13,599 nt of DNA from an uncultured Eubacteriales bacterium (GCA_949286815.1 CASEEB010000005.1:1-13599), one strand, 5' to 3'. Positions 1 to 6,800 are shown, numbered from the stretch's first letter. Program-made: numbers and translations. The notes: generated from the sequence alone by a model not told the origin.

Positions 1-1
1 C

Positions 2-250
2 GACGGCGAAGGGTCAACAACAGTGAAAACCACAGAAAAACAAACAGAAAAAAATACCGAAAGCCTTTCCGAAATGATATCCGATGCATTAGATCATTCT
101 ACTAAGGAGACAGACGGCAACGCCAATACCGAAAGCAACACGGAAAGTTCTAACGGAACCGAAGGCGCCACAACAGAAAATTCGTCGGAGTCGGGATCGG
201 CAGACAACAGAGGCAAAAATTATTTTGTAATACCTTATAACGGAAAATAA
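2..250 (+). CDS. C-terminal part of a Ser/Thr/Glu/Asn-rich low-complexity protein (5' end outside window)
   Basis: The frame is open from the first bases of the window to a TAA at 248-250, so this is the end of a gene starting upstream. About 82 residues are visible. Most are T, E, S, N and G in loose repeats such as NTESNTESSNGTEG, with very few hydrophobic residues. The protein ends in a short ordered-looking tail, NYFVIPYNGK. This composition is typical of disordered linkers or stalks in secreted or surface proteins of Firmicutes, but no domain is visible and I cannot name the protein. An ATG-like start inside the window (the GTG at 23) has no convincing ribosome binding site and is not needed. 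The gene converges with the minus-strand GNAT gene, with a hairpin between them at 277-302. Confidence is good that it is coding and low for any function. Confidence 0.6.
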   Translation, partial: DGEGSTTVKTTEKQTEKNTESLSEMISDALDHSTKETDGNANTESNTESSNGTEGATTENSSESGSADNRGKNYFVIPYNGK

Positions 251-276
251 AAATAATTCAGACCGCAAGCACGTAA

Positions 277-302
277 AAGGAGCCGCAACAGCGCGGCCCC
301 TT
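277..302 (-). terminator. GC-rich hairpin terminator between convergent genes
   Basis: On the minus strand this reads AAGGGGCCGC - six-base loop - GCGGCTCCTT, a 10-bp stem with one G-U pair, running into a TTTT tract. It has the form of a rho-independent terminator for the minus-strand unit. On the plus strand the same stem has one A-C mismatch and no T tract, so it would work less well for the gene ending at 250. It may originally have ended the rlmD-aph operon before the island was inserted (inference). Confidence 0.6.
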
Positions 303-431
303 GAGTGTCAGAGGTACATATTTTATTTTGCGGCTTCACTTCGTTTGTGTCGGGAATGTTGTAGCCAATGCAGTCCACAAATCTGTCTTGTTCGTCGATG
401 GCAACCAAAACATATCGCCGGTGTCCGGATA
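303..431 (-). pseudogene. Possible decayed coding remnant downstream of the GNAT gene
   Basis: Between the GNAT stop and the hairpin, the minus strand reads as protein-like sequence with no usable start. One frame contains RRYVLVAIDEQDRFVDCIG and stays open through the whole interval. A second frame contains GDMFWLPSTNKTD and stops at a TGA near 329. Two adjacent protein-like frames suggest a frameshifted remnant. The pieces DMFW and DRFVD..G loosely recall the C-terminal part of aminoglycoside phosphotransferases (D-x-FW ... DRF-x-D-x-x-G), whose N-terminal fragment lies at 3671-3799. That link is tentative. The interval could also be chance open sequence. Confidence 0.25.
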
Positions 432-998
432 TTAGAAGTATGCCTCCGGATTTACCATAAGTTCTAAATAGCGGTCATCGTCTGAATCCACAAAATCTCC
501 TACTATTTCGTTAGCATCGACACAACCCATTTTAAGATAAAAGGCAATTGTCTCTGCGGATGGGACAGCCGATATAAAAATCTTTTCTGCACCGAGTTTT
601 GTTGCGTGCTCACGAGCTTCTTGCAGAAGCGATTTACCTATTCCGTTTCGTTTCCAATTATCATCAACGAATAGCATGGTCAAATTAGCATACTTTGCTG
701 ATTTTCCGGAAACTGTGCCATCGACACAGCAAAATCCTATCAAACGCTCATTGCAAAAAGCTCCGACTGTAATACCGCCACGCTCTATTTGCCGGCACAT
801 ATACTCGGCAATCCATATTCGTTTCTCGGCACTCCACTCACGCAGGATAGAAGCATCTGTAAGCTCCCAAATATCATTTCGCCTCACCCATTTTTGGGTG
901 ATCTTTTGGCTGTGAGCAAATCCAATAAGAAGATTCGGAACAATATCTGTAATATTAAGTTTCTTTATTTCAAATTTATTTGTTTGATTCATATGCAT
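432..998 (-). CDS. GNAT family N-acetyltransferase
   Basis: This 188-residue protein has the length and fold signature of a single-domain GCN5-related N-acetyltransferase, which moves an acetyl group from acetyl-CoA to an amine. The acetyl-CoA pyrophosphate-binding motif A is clear: a beta strand (LTMLFVD) followed by WKRNGIGKSLLQEA, matching Q/R-x-x-G-x-G/A at about residues 115-128. The next strand and helix, AEKIFISAVPSAETIAFYLKMGC, are the usual motif B region with the FY-x-x-x-GC ending. The substrate cannot be read from the sequence. ATG at 998 and ATG at 992 are both possible starts and neither has a strong ribosome binding site. The same frame stays open upstream to about 1085 but offers no start codon. 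The gene lies downstream of rtcB in the accessory island, with no obvious promoter of its own. Confidence 0.85.
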   Translation of the reverse strand: MHMNQTNKFEIKKLNITDIVPNLLIGFAHSQKITQKWVRRNDIWELTDASILREWSAEKRIWIAEYMCRQIERGGITVGAFCNERLIGFCCVDGTVSGKSAKYANLTMLFVDDNWKRNGIGKSLLQEAREHATKLGAEKIFISAVPSAETIAFYLKMGCVDANEIVGDFVDSDDDRYLELMVNPEAYF

Positions 999-1278
999 CC
1001 CATTCTTATTCCAGATGATAATCCTTGAGCTACTGATAAGTGCTTTTTTCTGCGCATCTGTGAAATTTGACTCATCCGTACTCAGTTAATTCCGGCATTG
1101 ACAATACAAACACCGGTGTTACCAAACAAATTGGCTTGCAAAAATTCTTTTGCCTTTTCTAATTGCGATTATTCTTCGCAATATGCAAACGCATATTTTT
1201 CCTTGCAAATAGTTTGACAAGTGCTTCCATAAAAAATATCCCAATAGCAATGCCTTCTATTAATATATTCAAAGCAGT
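999..1278 (-). pseudogene. Possible decayed coding remnant between rtcB and the GNAT gene
   Basis: The 280 bases between rtcB and the acetyltransferase look like broken coding sequence on the minus strand. One frame reads KEKYAFAYCEE, meets TAA (1169-1171), then continues EFLQANLFGNTGVCIVNAG to TGA at 1082-1084. A second frame near the rtcB end reads IEGIAIGIFFMEALVKLFA. A third, in phase with the GNAT gene, is open from about 1085 and reads FTDAQKKALISSSR with no start codon. No single intact gene can be made from them. I do not recognise the family. Chance open frames in AT-rich DNA remain possible. Confidence 0.3.
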
Positions 1279-2487
1279 TCAATCCTCTGCCCCTGCCTTA
1301 AAATTGTAAATAGGGCGAATAATCTTCAATACCTCAGCCGTGGGGGTGATATTGTCCAGAATATCCCGCATTCCCTTATAAGCCATCGGACATTCATCCA
1401 ATGTCGTCTTATTTGCCGATGTAGTATAAATACCCTCCATCTGCTTTTTGAACTCCGACACCGTAAAAGACTTCTTCGCGTCGGCTCGGCTCAAAAGGCG
1501 CCCCGCTCCGTGCGGAGCGGAAAAATTCCAGTCCTCGTTGCCCTTTCCTTCGCAGATCAGACTGCCGTCTCGCATATTGATGGGAATAAGTATTCTTTCC
1601 CCTTTCCGCGCGGAAACAGCGCCTTTGCGTAAAATCATATTGTCCGTATCTATGTAGTTGTGTATGGTCGTAAACTGTTCTTCGACATGGAATTTCATTC
1701 CTTTGACGATTTCATCTATCATAGCCTGTCGGTTGAGCTCCGCATACTTCTGAACGATTTTCATGTCGTGGATATACCTGTCAAACAGATCTCCGGTAAC
1801 ATACGCCATATCTTTCGGAATACTTATCTGTTTTATGTTTTTCAGACGTTTGACTTCTTTCCGAATATCATTTTGCCGTCCTGCCTTTTTCATTTCGGCA
1901 ATCATCTGCTGCACGGACGCATCGTCAGAGTGATTTAATACTCTGTATCCCTCTTCCTGATAATATTTTGCGACTTCCAAACCCAAACGCCTGCTCCCCG
2001 AATGAACGACGATATAAATATTTCCTTCGTCGTCTCTGTCCGCCTCAATAAAGTGATTTCCGCCTCCCAGTGTGCCGATACTTTTTTCCGCACGGGGTAC
2101 GTCAATGTGCTTAATGCAACACAATTCATCCAGATCCACCTCGTCCAGATACCGATGCGGCTTACTGCGGATCTCAAATCCGGACGGAATCTTTTCATAA
2201 ATCAATTTATCCAGCTTTTGCGGTTCGATATGTGATTCCTTTATTCGGATAATTTCCATACCGCAACCTATGTCCACGCCGACCAAATTGGGAACAACTT
2301 TGTCGGTGACAGTCATCGTCGTTCCGACGGTACACCCCATACCCGCGTGAATATCGGGCATCAATCGGATTCGACTTCCTGCCGCAAATTCCTGATTGCA
2401 AAGTTCTATCACTTGTGAGACCGAAGCATTATCGACGACGTCCGTAAAAATTTTTGCTTCGTTATATTTTCCTTTTACTTCTATCAT
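1279..2487 (-). CDS. rtcB: RtcB family RNA ligase (tRNA-splicing ligase RtcB)
   Basis: RtcB joins RNA ends carrying a 2',3'-cyclic phosphate or 3'-phosphate to 5'-OH ends, using GTP and Mn2+, in RNA repair. All expected active-site residues are visible in this 402-residue protein: D72 and C75 in GVDIGCG, H145 in GGGNHF, H162 in VHSGSRR, H276 in IHNY, and the histidine that carries GMP, H326, in PHGAGR. Length fits the compact bacterial form. I chose the ATG at 2487 because the family normally begins M-I-E-x-K-G-K-Y; the longer frame uses a GTG at 2499. The ribosome binding site is weak (GAAAG). It lies in the accessory island, with no archease, RtcA, RtcR or PrfH gene in the window. AT-rich codon use resembles its island neighbours. 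Confidence in function is high; the physiological RNA target is unknown. Confidence 0.95.
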   Translation of the reverse strand: MIEVKGKYNEAKIFTDVVDNASVSQVIELCNQEFAAGSRIRLMPDIHAGMGCTVGTTMTVTDKVVPNLVGVDIGCGMEIIRIKESHIEPQKLDKLIYEKIPSGFEIRSKPHRYLDEVDLDELCCIKHIDVPRAEKSIGTLGGGNHFIEADRDDEGNIYIVVHSGSRRLGLEVAKYYQEEGYRVLNHSDDASVQQMIAEMKKAGRQNDIRKEVKRLKNIKQISIPKDMAYVTGDLFDRYIHDMKIVQKYAELNRQAMIDEIVKGMKFHVEEQFTTIHNYIDTDNMILRKGAVSARKGERILIPINMRDGSLICEGKGNEDWNFSAPHGAGRLLSRADAKKSFTVSEFKKQMEGIYTTSANKTTLDECPMAYKGMRDILDNITPTAEVLKIIRPIYNFKAGAED

Positions 2488-2521
2488 ATTTTCTTTCACT
2501 TTTTATATAATTTTTTGCATC

Positions 2522-2680
2522 TCATGTCATCTCATATAATAATTTAACGCCGTCTTTTACACTTTCGAGATGTGTTAAAAGTGTAGACAGCTCAATTTGT
2601 CGCACATGACGGTATCCGGTCCAGGACTGCTTGCAGCAGCTCAGGCTCGTTCTGCCACTTAAATATGACATAAATCCGCT
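2522..2680 (-). pseudogene. Protein-like remnant or small ORF between the HEYFH gene and rtcB
   Basis: Two overlapping minus-strand frames look like protein. One, open across the end of the HEYFH gene, reads YVIFKWQNEPELLQAVLD and stops at a TGA near 2590. The other, from an ATG at 2671 to a TGA at 2522-2524 (49 codons), contains RQIELSTLLTHLESVKDGVK and ends KLLYEMT. A single frameshift would join the good part of the first to the good part of the second, which suggests the C-terminus of a decayed gene. The ATG at 2671 has only a poor ribosome binding site, so an intact 49-residue protein is less likely but not excluded. I do not recognise the family. Confidence 0.35.
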
Positions 2681-3607
2681 TTAATATGATTCTGTCATTT
2701 TTGAAATGATGTCATTTATATTCAGCTGTGTGAAGTCGATTTCGTTTATTTTTTCTATCATTGCAGGAACTCCTACAAAACCACATTGTATATTTGTTTT
2801 ACAGTATGATTCTATATCTTTATCTTCCATTACAACTCCGCACATTGCGCGTATGATACAATCTTCCATCGCGTTAATTCTACTATTTAAAGAATCATCA
2901 TACATATAGCCGAATTTTATCATTGTGTCCTTATTGAGAAAATCGTCAATATTTATTCGTTTTATCAGCTTTCGTAATAATCCCATTTTACCGTTTAACA
3001 AAATGTGAAAGTATTCATGAGCTACTGCTGTTTGCGAAAACGAGGTTGAAATAATATACAATGTGTTGTCTTTGAATACAAAATCTGCAAGATATTTTGA
3101 TTGCAGCAGATTCGGCGCAAATACAAACTGTACATTACAGTCGTTAAATTTTTTGATTTTGTTTTGAAAGCCGCAAAGCTGGCTGTCTATGTCCGAAAAC
3201 CTGTTATTTACGAGCTCTTTATACATTGCAAACAATAAATCAAAGTCGGAATGGTTCTCAATAAATTCAAGAGGTTCTTTTAAACTTTTAATCCATTTGA
3301 TAAATTCCTCATCATTTGCACTCGGAGAATTGCAAAATCTCAGAAAGTCGATATATTCTATAATATCATTTTCAAGAAAAAAACATGCCGCAGATAAATC
3401 AGATCCCCTTGGGTAATACGGATTTATGTCTATCGTATTTGTTTTGGCGAATGAAAAATAATCCGATATTTCAGAATCAAATTCAATTTTTTGTATTCTG
3501 TTATATAATGCTCTTATATCACTATCCGATAAGTCTGTCAACGAATAGCCGCTTGATATTAAACCGCAATACGCTGCAAAGAGATGCTTATTTATTGTCA
3601 AACTCAT
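2681..3607 (-). CDS. Unrecognised 308-residue protein with an HEYFH zinc-protease motif
   Basis: I do not recognise this protein as a whole. It is soluble-looking, with no signal peptide or membrane segment. Its key feature is HEYFH at residues 197-201, inside a hydrophobic helix (TAVAHEYFHILL), which is the HExxH zinc site of metalloproteases. A possible third ligand is E248 in SRINAMEDCIIRAM, about 47 residues on, an arrangement like that of ImmA/IrrE and other gluzincins. The N-terminal ~150 residues are helical and rich in Asp, Phe and Ile. The start is well supported: ATG at 3607 preceded by AAGGAG with a 9-base spacer. Composition is clearly AT-richer than rlmD upstream. It is the first complete gene after the truncated aph fragment and so may be cargo of the inserted island. 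Function as a peptidase is inferred from one motif and its setting. Confidence 0.65.
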   Translation of the reverse strand: MSLTINKHLFAAYCGLISSGYSLTDLSDSDIRALYNRIQKIEFDSEISDYFSFAKTNTIDINPYYPRGSDLSAACFFLENDIIEYIDFLRFCNSPSANDEEFIKWIKSLKEPLEFIENHSDFDLLFAMYKELVNNRFSDIDSQLCGFQNKIKKFNDCNVQFVFAPNLLQSKYLADFVFKDNTLYIISTSFSQTAVAHEYFHILLNGKMGLLRKLIKRINIDDFLNKDTMIKFGYMYDDSLNSRINAMEDCIIRAMCGVVMEDKDIESYCKTNIQCGFVGVPAMIEKINEIDFTQLNINDIISKMTESY

Positions 3608-3670
3608 TTGCTTGTCTCTCCTTTCTTTGTCGGTCTGTCGTGATGTATGTAGCGCTCGTTCGTCTTGATA

Positions 3671-3799
3671 TTAACTGTCAATGAAATACACTTTTGCTTC
3701 GGGTGAGCAGGAACTATCGTAAATATTTGCCCCGGACACAAAATGCAGGATATCCTGCGGCATTTCATTTGGCATTTGATACAACAATGTTTTTTTCAT
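3671..3799 (-). pseudogene. Truncated N-terminus of an aminoglycoside phosphotransferase-like gene
   Basis: A 42-codon frame runs from ATG at 3799 to TAA at 3671. It begins ten bases after the rlmD stop with a good ribosome binding site (AGGAG, 7-base spacer, overlapping the rlmD stop TAG), so it sits exactly where the next operon gene should start. Its sequence NIYDSSCSPEAKVYFID matches, from memory, the start of clostridial APH(3')/choline-kinase-like proteins, where YDSSCSPEARV-x-x-IDKDGGYFLK leads into the ATP-binding lysine. Here the match ends after FID and a stop follows two codons later. The family is normally about 260 residues, so over 80% is missing. I read it as a gene cut by insertion or deletion. 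The alternative, a genuine 42-residue protein, is less likely. Confidence 0.65.
3745..3758. repeat. Perfect 14-bp palindrome GCAGGATATCCTGC inside the aph remnant
   Basis: The 14 bases are fully self-complementary with no loop. An overlapping alternative pairing uses AAATGC (3741-3746) with GCATTT (3760-3765). The palindrome lies within the codons for Pro-Gln-Asp-Ile-Leu of the aph fragment, so it may simply be a coding coincidence. Confidence 0.4.
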
Positions 3800-3809
3800 T
3801 CATCTTCTC

Positions 3810-5264
3810 CTATTTGTGGGAAAGCATCACTACCGTTTCCACATGCCCCGTACGGGGAAAGAGGTCTACAGGATAAACCTCGCTCAATGAATACCCTTTT
3901 TGCGCAAAGTAGGCGCAGTCCCGTGCCAGTGTGTCGGGATTGCAGGACACGTAAACCGCTTTTTTCACGGAAAAATCCGCGATACAGTCGATAAGCTCTT
4001 TTGTGCTTCCCTTTCTGGGCGGGTCCAATATAACCACATCGGGGACCTGACCGAGCTTTGATACAACCTCTGAAAAGAGCTTGGAGCTGTCGCCCGCGTC
4101 TCCCAGAAAAAACGACGCGTTTTCGATATTGTTGATCGCGGCATTAACCCTCGCGCATTCTACCGCTTCCGGCACGATTTCAACTCCTGCCACGGCTTTC
4201 ACATATTTCGCCATTGAAAGTCCTATACTGCCTATTCCGCAGTACAGGTCGGCAACCGCGGTGTTTTTATCCGCGTCCGCCAACCGTAATGCAAGCTTAT
4301 AAAGATATTCCGCCATATTCCTGTTTACCTGATAAAAAGAGTTAGCGGATATTCTCAGCCCGACTCCGCACAAAATATCATTTATGTACGGCGCTCCGCC
4401 TACGCAGTATGTACGGTCGCCCATTATCACGTTTGTGTTTTTCGGATTGACGTTTATCATTACGGATTTCACCGCCTCAAAACTTTCCGTCAGCTCATCC
4501 GCAAAGATATCCTCATACGGAAAAGAATCTGAATTTACCACAAGGCATACCATAATCTCTCCCGTCTGTCTGCCTATTCGCAGGTATATGTGTCTCAGTA
4601 TCCCCTTGCCGCTTTCCTCATCATACGCCGAAATACAGTGTTTTTCCGCGAAGTTTAAAATAAACCGGACTATTTCCGCAAATACGGGCGGCTGAAGCTT
4701 ACATTCCTCACACGGAATCAGCCTGTGTGATCCCGAAGCGAAAAACCCCGCTTTTATCCCCTCTTTTGTTTGTCTCACGGGATATTGCGCTTTGTTTCTG
4801 TAACCGGCAATATTATAATCGGAAGCCGTATCTTTTACGGTAACTTCAAGTCCCGCTTTCCTGAAAGCGTTCTTTACATAATCCCTCTTTACCTCAAGTT
4901 CATACTCGTACTTTACATTTCTGTAACAGCATCCGCCGCACGACTGCGGCGCTTCGCAGATCTCAGCCTCAGGGGATTTAGTGTCAATTCTGTGTTTCGA
5001 CGCCGTTATCAGTCGTTCAAGTCTTGCGACCATATACCGAGAGGTAATTTTAATTATCTTGGCCTCGACCTTATCTCCTGTCACGGCGCCCGTGACAAAA
5101 ACCGCTATGCCGTCATGAGTATGTCCAACGCCGGCGCCCAGATTATTCATATCGGTTATCTCAAGCGTTATAATTCCGTTTTTCTTATAATTCGCGGTTC
5201 CCGCGCGGTTATCGGGCACGCCTTTGTTCAGAGGCGAATTGTCATCCTTACAGTAATCAGACAT
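3810..5264 (-). CDS. rlmD: 23S rRNA (uracil-5-)-methyltransferase, RlmD/RlmCD (RumA) family
   Basis: The enzyme transfers a methyl group from S-adenosylmethionine to C5 of specific uridines in 23S rRNA. An N-terminal TRAM-like RNA-binding domain is followed by the cysteines of a [4Fe-4S] site (CEAPQSCGGCC and the later CEECKLQ), then a Rossmann methyltransferase domain with ADLYCGIGSIGL, DPPRKG and the catalytic cysteine in VSCNPDTLARD. The length, 484 residues, is normal. I chose ATG at 5264 over the TTG at 5285 because it has an AGGGA ribosome binding site and overlaps the preceding stop by 8 bases (ATGTCTGA), implying translational coupling to the phosphoesterase gene. Gram-positive RlmCD can modify two sites (U747 and U1939), so the exact target is not fixed here. 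A truncated aph gene follows 10 bases downstream. Confidence 0.93.
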   Translation of the reverse strand: MSDYCKDDNSPLNKGVPDNRAGTANYKKNGIITLEITDMNNLGAGVGHTHDGIAVFVTGAVTGDKVEAKIIKITSRYMVARLERLITASKHRIDTKSPEAEICEAPQSCGGCCYRNVKYEYELEVKRDYVKNAFRKAGLEVTVKDTASDYNIAGYRNKAQYPVRQTKEGIKAGFFASGSHRLIPCEECKLQPPVFAEIVRFILNFAEKHCISAYDEESGKGILRHIYLRIGRQTGEIMVCLVVNSDSFPYEDIFADELTESFEAVKSVMINVNPKNTNVIMGDRTYCVGGAPYINDILCGVGLRISANSFYQVNRNMAEYLYKLALRLADADKNTAVADLYCGIGSIGLSMAKYVKAVAGVEIVPEAVECARVNAAINNIENASFFLGDAGDSSKLFSEVVSKLGQVPDVVILDPPRKGSTKELIDCIADFSVKKAVYVSCNPDTLARDCAYFAQKGYSLSEVYPVDLFPRTGHVETVVMLSHK

Positions 5265-5943
5265 AAAATTCCCTGCCGTCCTCAAGCCGCAGACATCCCA
5301 ATACTCCGCCCCTCATAAGTCCGCAGTCAATGTCAATGCTGCCGTTTCCGTAAAATATTCTTCCGTCTCCGCCGTTTTCCGCGGTTGTAGGCTCATGACC
5401 GGCTATTATTATTTTGTCATCATAATATTTTTTCCTGAAATCCAATCCCTCAGAGAAAAAATCATCCTCCGTCAGACTGTCGAGATCGATATCCGGACTG
5501 AAATTTTTTATTCCCGCGTGAATAAGCAAATAATCCTTATCATTCACGGTAATTTCCTCATACAGGGTCATGTCCGAAAGATAGTCCAAAACACCTTCTT
5601 TGGTGTCGGGATCGCTCTTGATAAACTCGTCGAAAAAAGCCTGTCCGCCGTCCTCAAGCCATTCGGTCATACTGCGCAGAAGGGCCGCGTCGGGCGCAGA
5701 CTTGCTTTTTTTCAGTTTTTCATACTCCGACAGATATTTCAGCGCCAGAAAATCGTGTTCTCCGGCAATCGAATAAACGTTATATCTTGTGCTTACATCG
5801 TTTAAAAGCTCTATATTCTGTTCTCCGTAATCCACAATATCCCCCAGAAGATATAAATTATCCCTGTCCGAAAATTTAACGGTGTCAAGCATTTTGCGAA
5901 ATACGTCATAATTTCCGTGTATATTTGAAATTACATATGTCAT
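5257..5943 (-). CDS. PPP-like metallophosphoesterase with altered metal-site residues
   Basis: The 228-residue protein follows the layout of PPP/calcineurin-like serine/threonine phosphatases: motif I (SNIHG, 6-10), motif II (GDIVDYG, 34-40), motif III (GEHD, 61-64), LIHAG (139-143), AGHEPTT (181-187) and a closing IDIDCG. Two metal ligands differ from consensus. The Asp of D-x-H is Asn7, and the Asn of GNH(D/E) is Glu62. The Arg of GD-x-x-DRG is Tyr39. The remaining ligands (H9, D35, H63, H142, H183) are present, so some metal binding is likely, but activity may be reduced or specialised. From memory, similar SNIHG/GEHDF proteins exist in other Clostridia, so this looks like a subfamily rather than a mutation. 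ATG at 5943 has AAAGG upstream. It overlaps rlmD by 8 bases. Substrate is unknown. Confidence 0.8.
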   Translation of the reverse strand: MTYVISNIHGNYDVFRKMLDTVKFSDRDNLYLLGDIVDYGEQNIELLNDVSTRYNVYSIAGEHDFLALKYLSEYEKLKKSKSAPDAALLRSMTEWLEDGGQAFFDEFIKSDPDTKEGVLDYLSDMTLYEEITVNDKDYLLIHAGIKNFSPDIDLDSLTEDDFFSEGLDFRKKYYDDKIIIAGHEPTTAENGGDGRIFYGNGSIDIDCGLMRGGVLGCLRLEDGREFYV

Positions 5944-6032
5944 AGGCTTACCTTTGCCTTTCTTTTATTTTTCCGTGTTGTAAATTTAACCGGTATTTTT
6001 ACAGTTGTATTCTCCGCTTAAATGTACCCGCT

Positions 6033-6800
6033 TTAAACAATCTCTGTTTTGTTTGAAAAAAATATTTCCGCATACGCCTCAGGACAAATTTCGCCGATTG
6101 TTTTTTCAAGCATCCTGCAGACCGGGAATTCGGTAAAAAAATGTCCGCCGCACACAATATTTATTCCAAGTTCTCTGCTCATAAGCTTTTCATGGTATTT
6201 AAGCTCTCCGGTAAGATAGGTATCTGCTCCCGCGTCCGCCGCCAAAATCAGGTCATCCCCGCCGGAGCCGCCCAATACCGCCACTCTCTTTACATTTTTT
6301 CCGCAGCCGATAAGTTCTGTTGCCGGAGCGTTAAGCTTCTCTTTCACATAAGCCGCAAAATCCACTGCTTTCATCTCATGCGCGAGATTTCCTATTCTCA
6401 TAATAGCCTCGCCGTTATTTTCAACCGTCCGGGTTTCCTCAAGACCCAACAGAGAAACAAGACAGTCATTGACCCCGCCGCTCAGCGCGTCAAGTCTGGT
6501 ATGAAAAGTCGCCACGCTTACGTTTCCCGTAATCAGTCTCACCGCGCGCTTCCCGTTGCAATTCAGAGCCGAAACATTTTCCAGGCCCTTGAAAAAAAGA
6601 GGATGGTGGGCTACTATCAAATCAAAGTTTTCCTCAAGCGCCTTTTCAATCGCGTCATCTGTCACATCGAGAGATATCAGCACTCTCTTCACCTCTTTCT
6701 CGGGTTCCGGGCAGACCTCAAGTCCGTCATGGTCCCAGGCGCATGACAACGACCGCGGAATTAATTCATCCAGCCTTTTATATAGTTCCGAAACATTCAT
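6033..6800 (-). CDS. Nif3-like dinuclear metal center protein (YqfO family)
   Basis: The 255-residue protein belongs to the Nif3/YbgI/YqfO family, whose members form toroidal hexamers with a two-metal site in each subunit. GTP cyclohydrolase 1 type 2 is an old database name; the reaction is not established. Metal ligands are visible: H65 and H66 in VAHHPLFF, D104 in FHTRLDALSGGVND (Arg replaces the usual Asn of HTNLD), and H220 and E224 in GGHFFTEF. It is the short form, without the PII-like insert found in longer homologues such as B. subtilis YqfO. ATG at 6800 is chosen because AAGGAAAGG precedes it by 7 bases; the longer frame starts at a TTG (6833). It follows trmK by 63 bases, the same trmK-nif3 pairing known in many Firmicutes (yqfN-yqfO). 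Confidence 0.93.
   Translation of the reverse strand: MNVSELYKRLDELIPRSLSCAWDHDGLEVCPEPEKEVKRVLISLDVTDDAIEKALEENFDLIVAHHPLFFKGLENVSALNCNGKRAVRLITGNVSVATFHTRLDALSGGVNDCLVSLLGLEETRTVENNGEAIMRIGNLAHEMKAVDFAAYVKEKLNAPATELIGCGKNVKRVAVLGGSGGDDLILAADAGADTYLTGELKYHEKLMSRELGINIVCGGHFFTEFPVCRMLEKTIGEICPEAYAEIFFSNKTEIV

Noticed and set aside
676..1028. Plus-strand open frames across the GNAT gene, and similar antisense frames over rtcB, rlmD, nif3 and trmK
   Set aside because: They lie opposite well-supported genes with recognisable motifs, have no convincing ribosome binding sites, and their translations resemble no protein family.
1279..2487. RtcB2-PrfH rRNA repair pair, given rtcB and a release factor gene in the same window
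   Set aside because: The release factor at 10240-11349 is full-length RF2 with an N-terminal domain and SPF motif, 8 kb away on the other strand. PrfH is a short protein normally next to rtcB; none is present here.
3741..3765. Palindrome region as an attachment site or transposon end
   Set aside because: It lies inside the aph-like codons upstream of the break, and I found no matching copy at the other side of the island.
5265..5285. Longer rlmD start at TTG 5285
   Set aside because: The ATG at 5264 has an AGGGA ribosome binding site and a compact 8-base overlap with the preceding stop.
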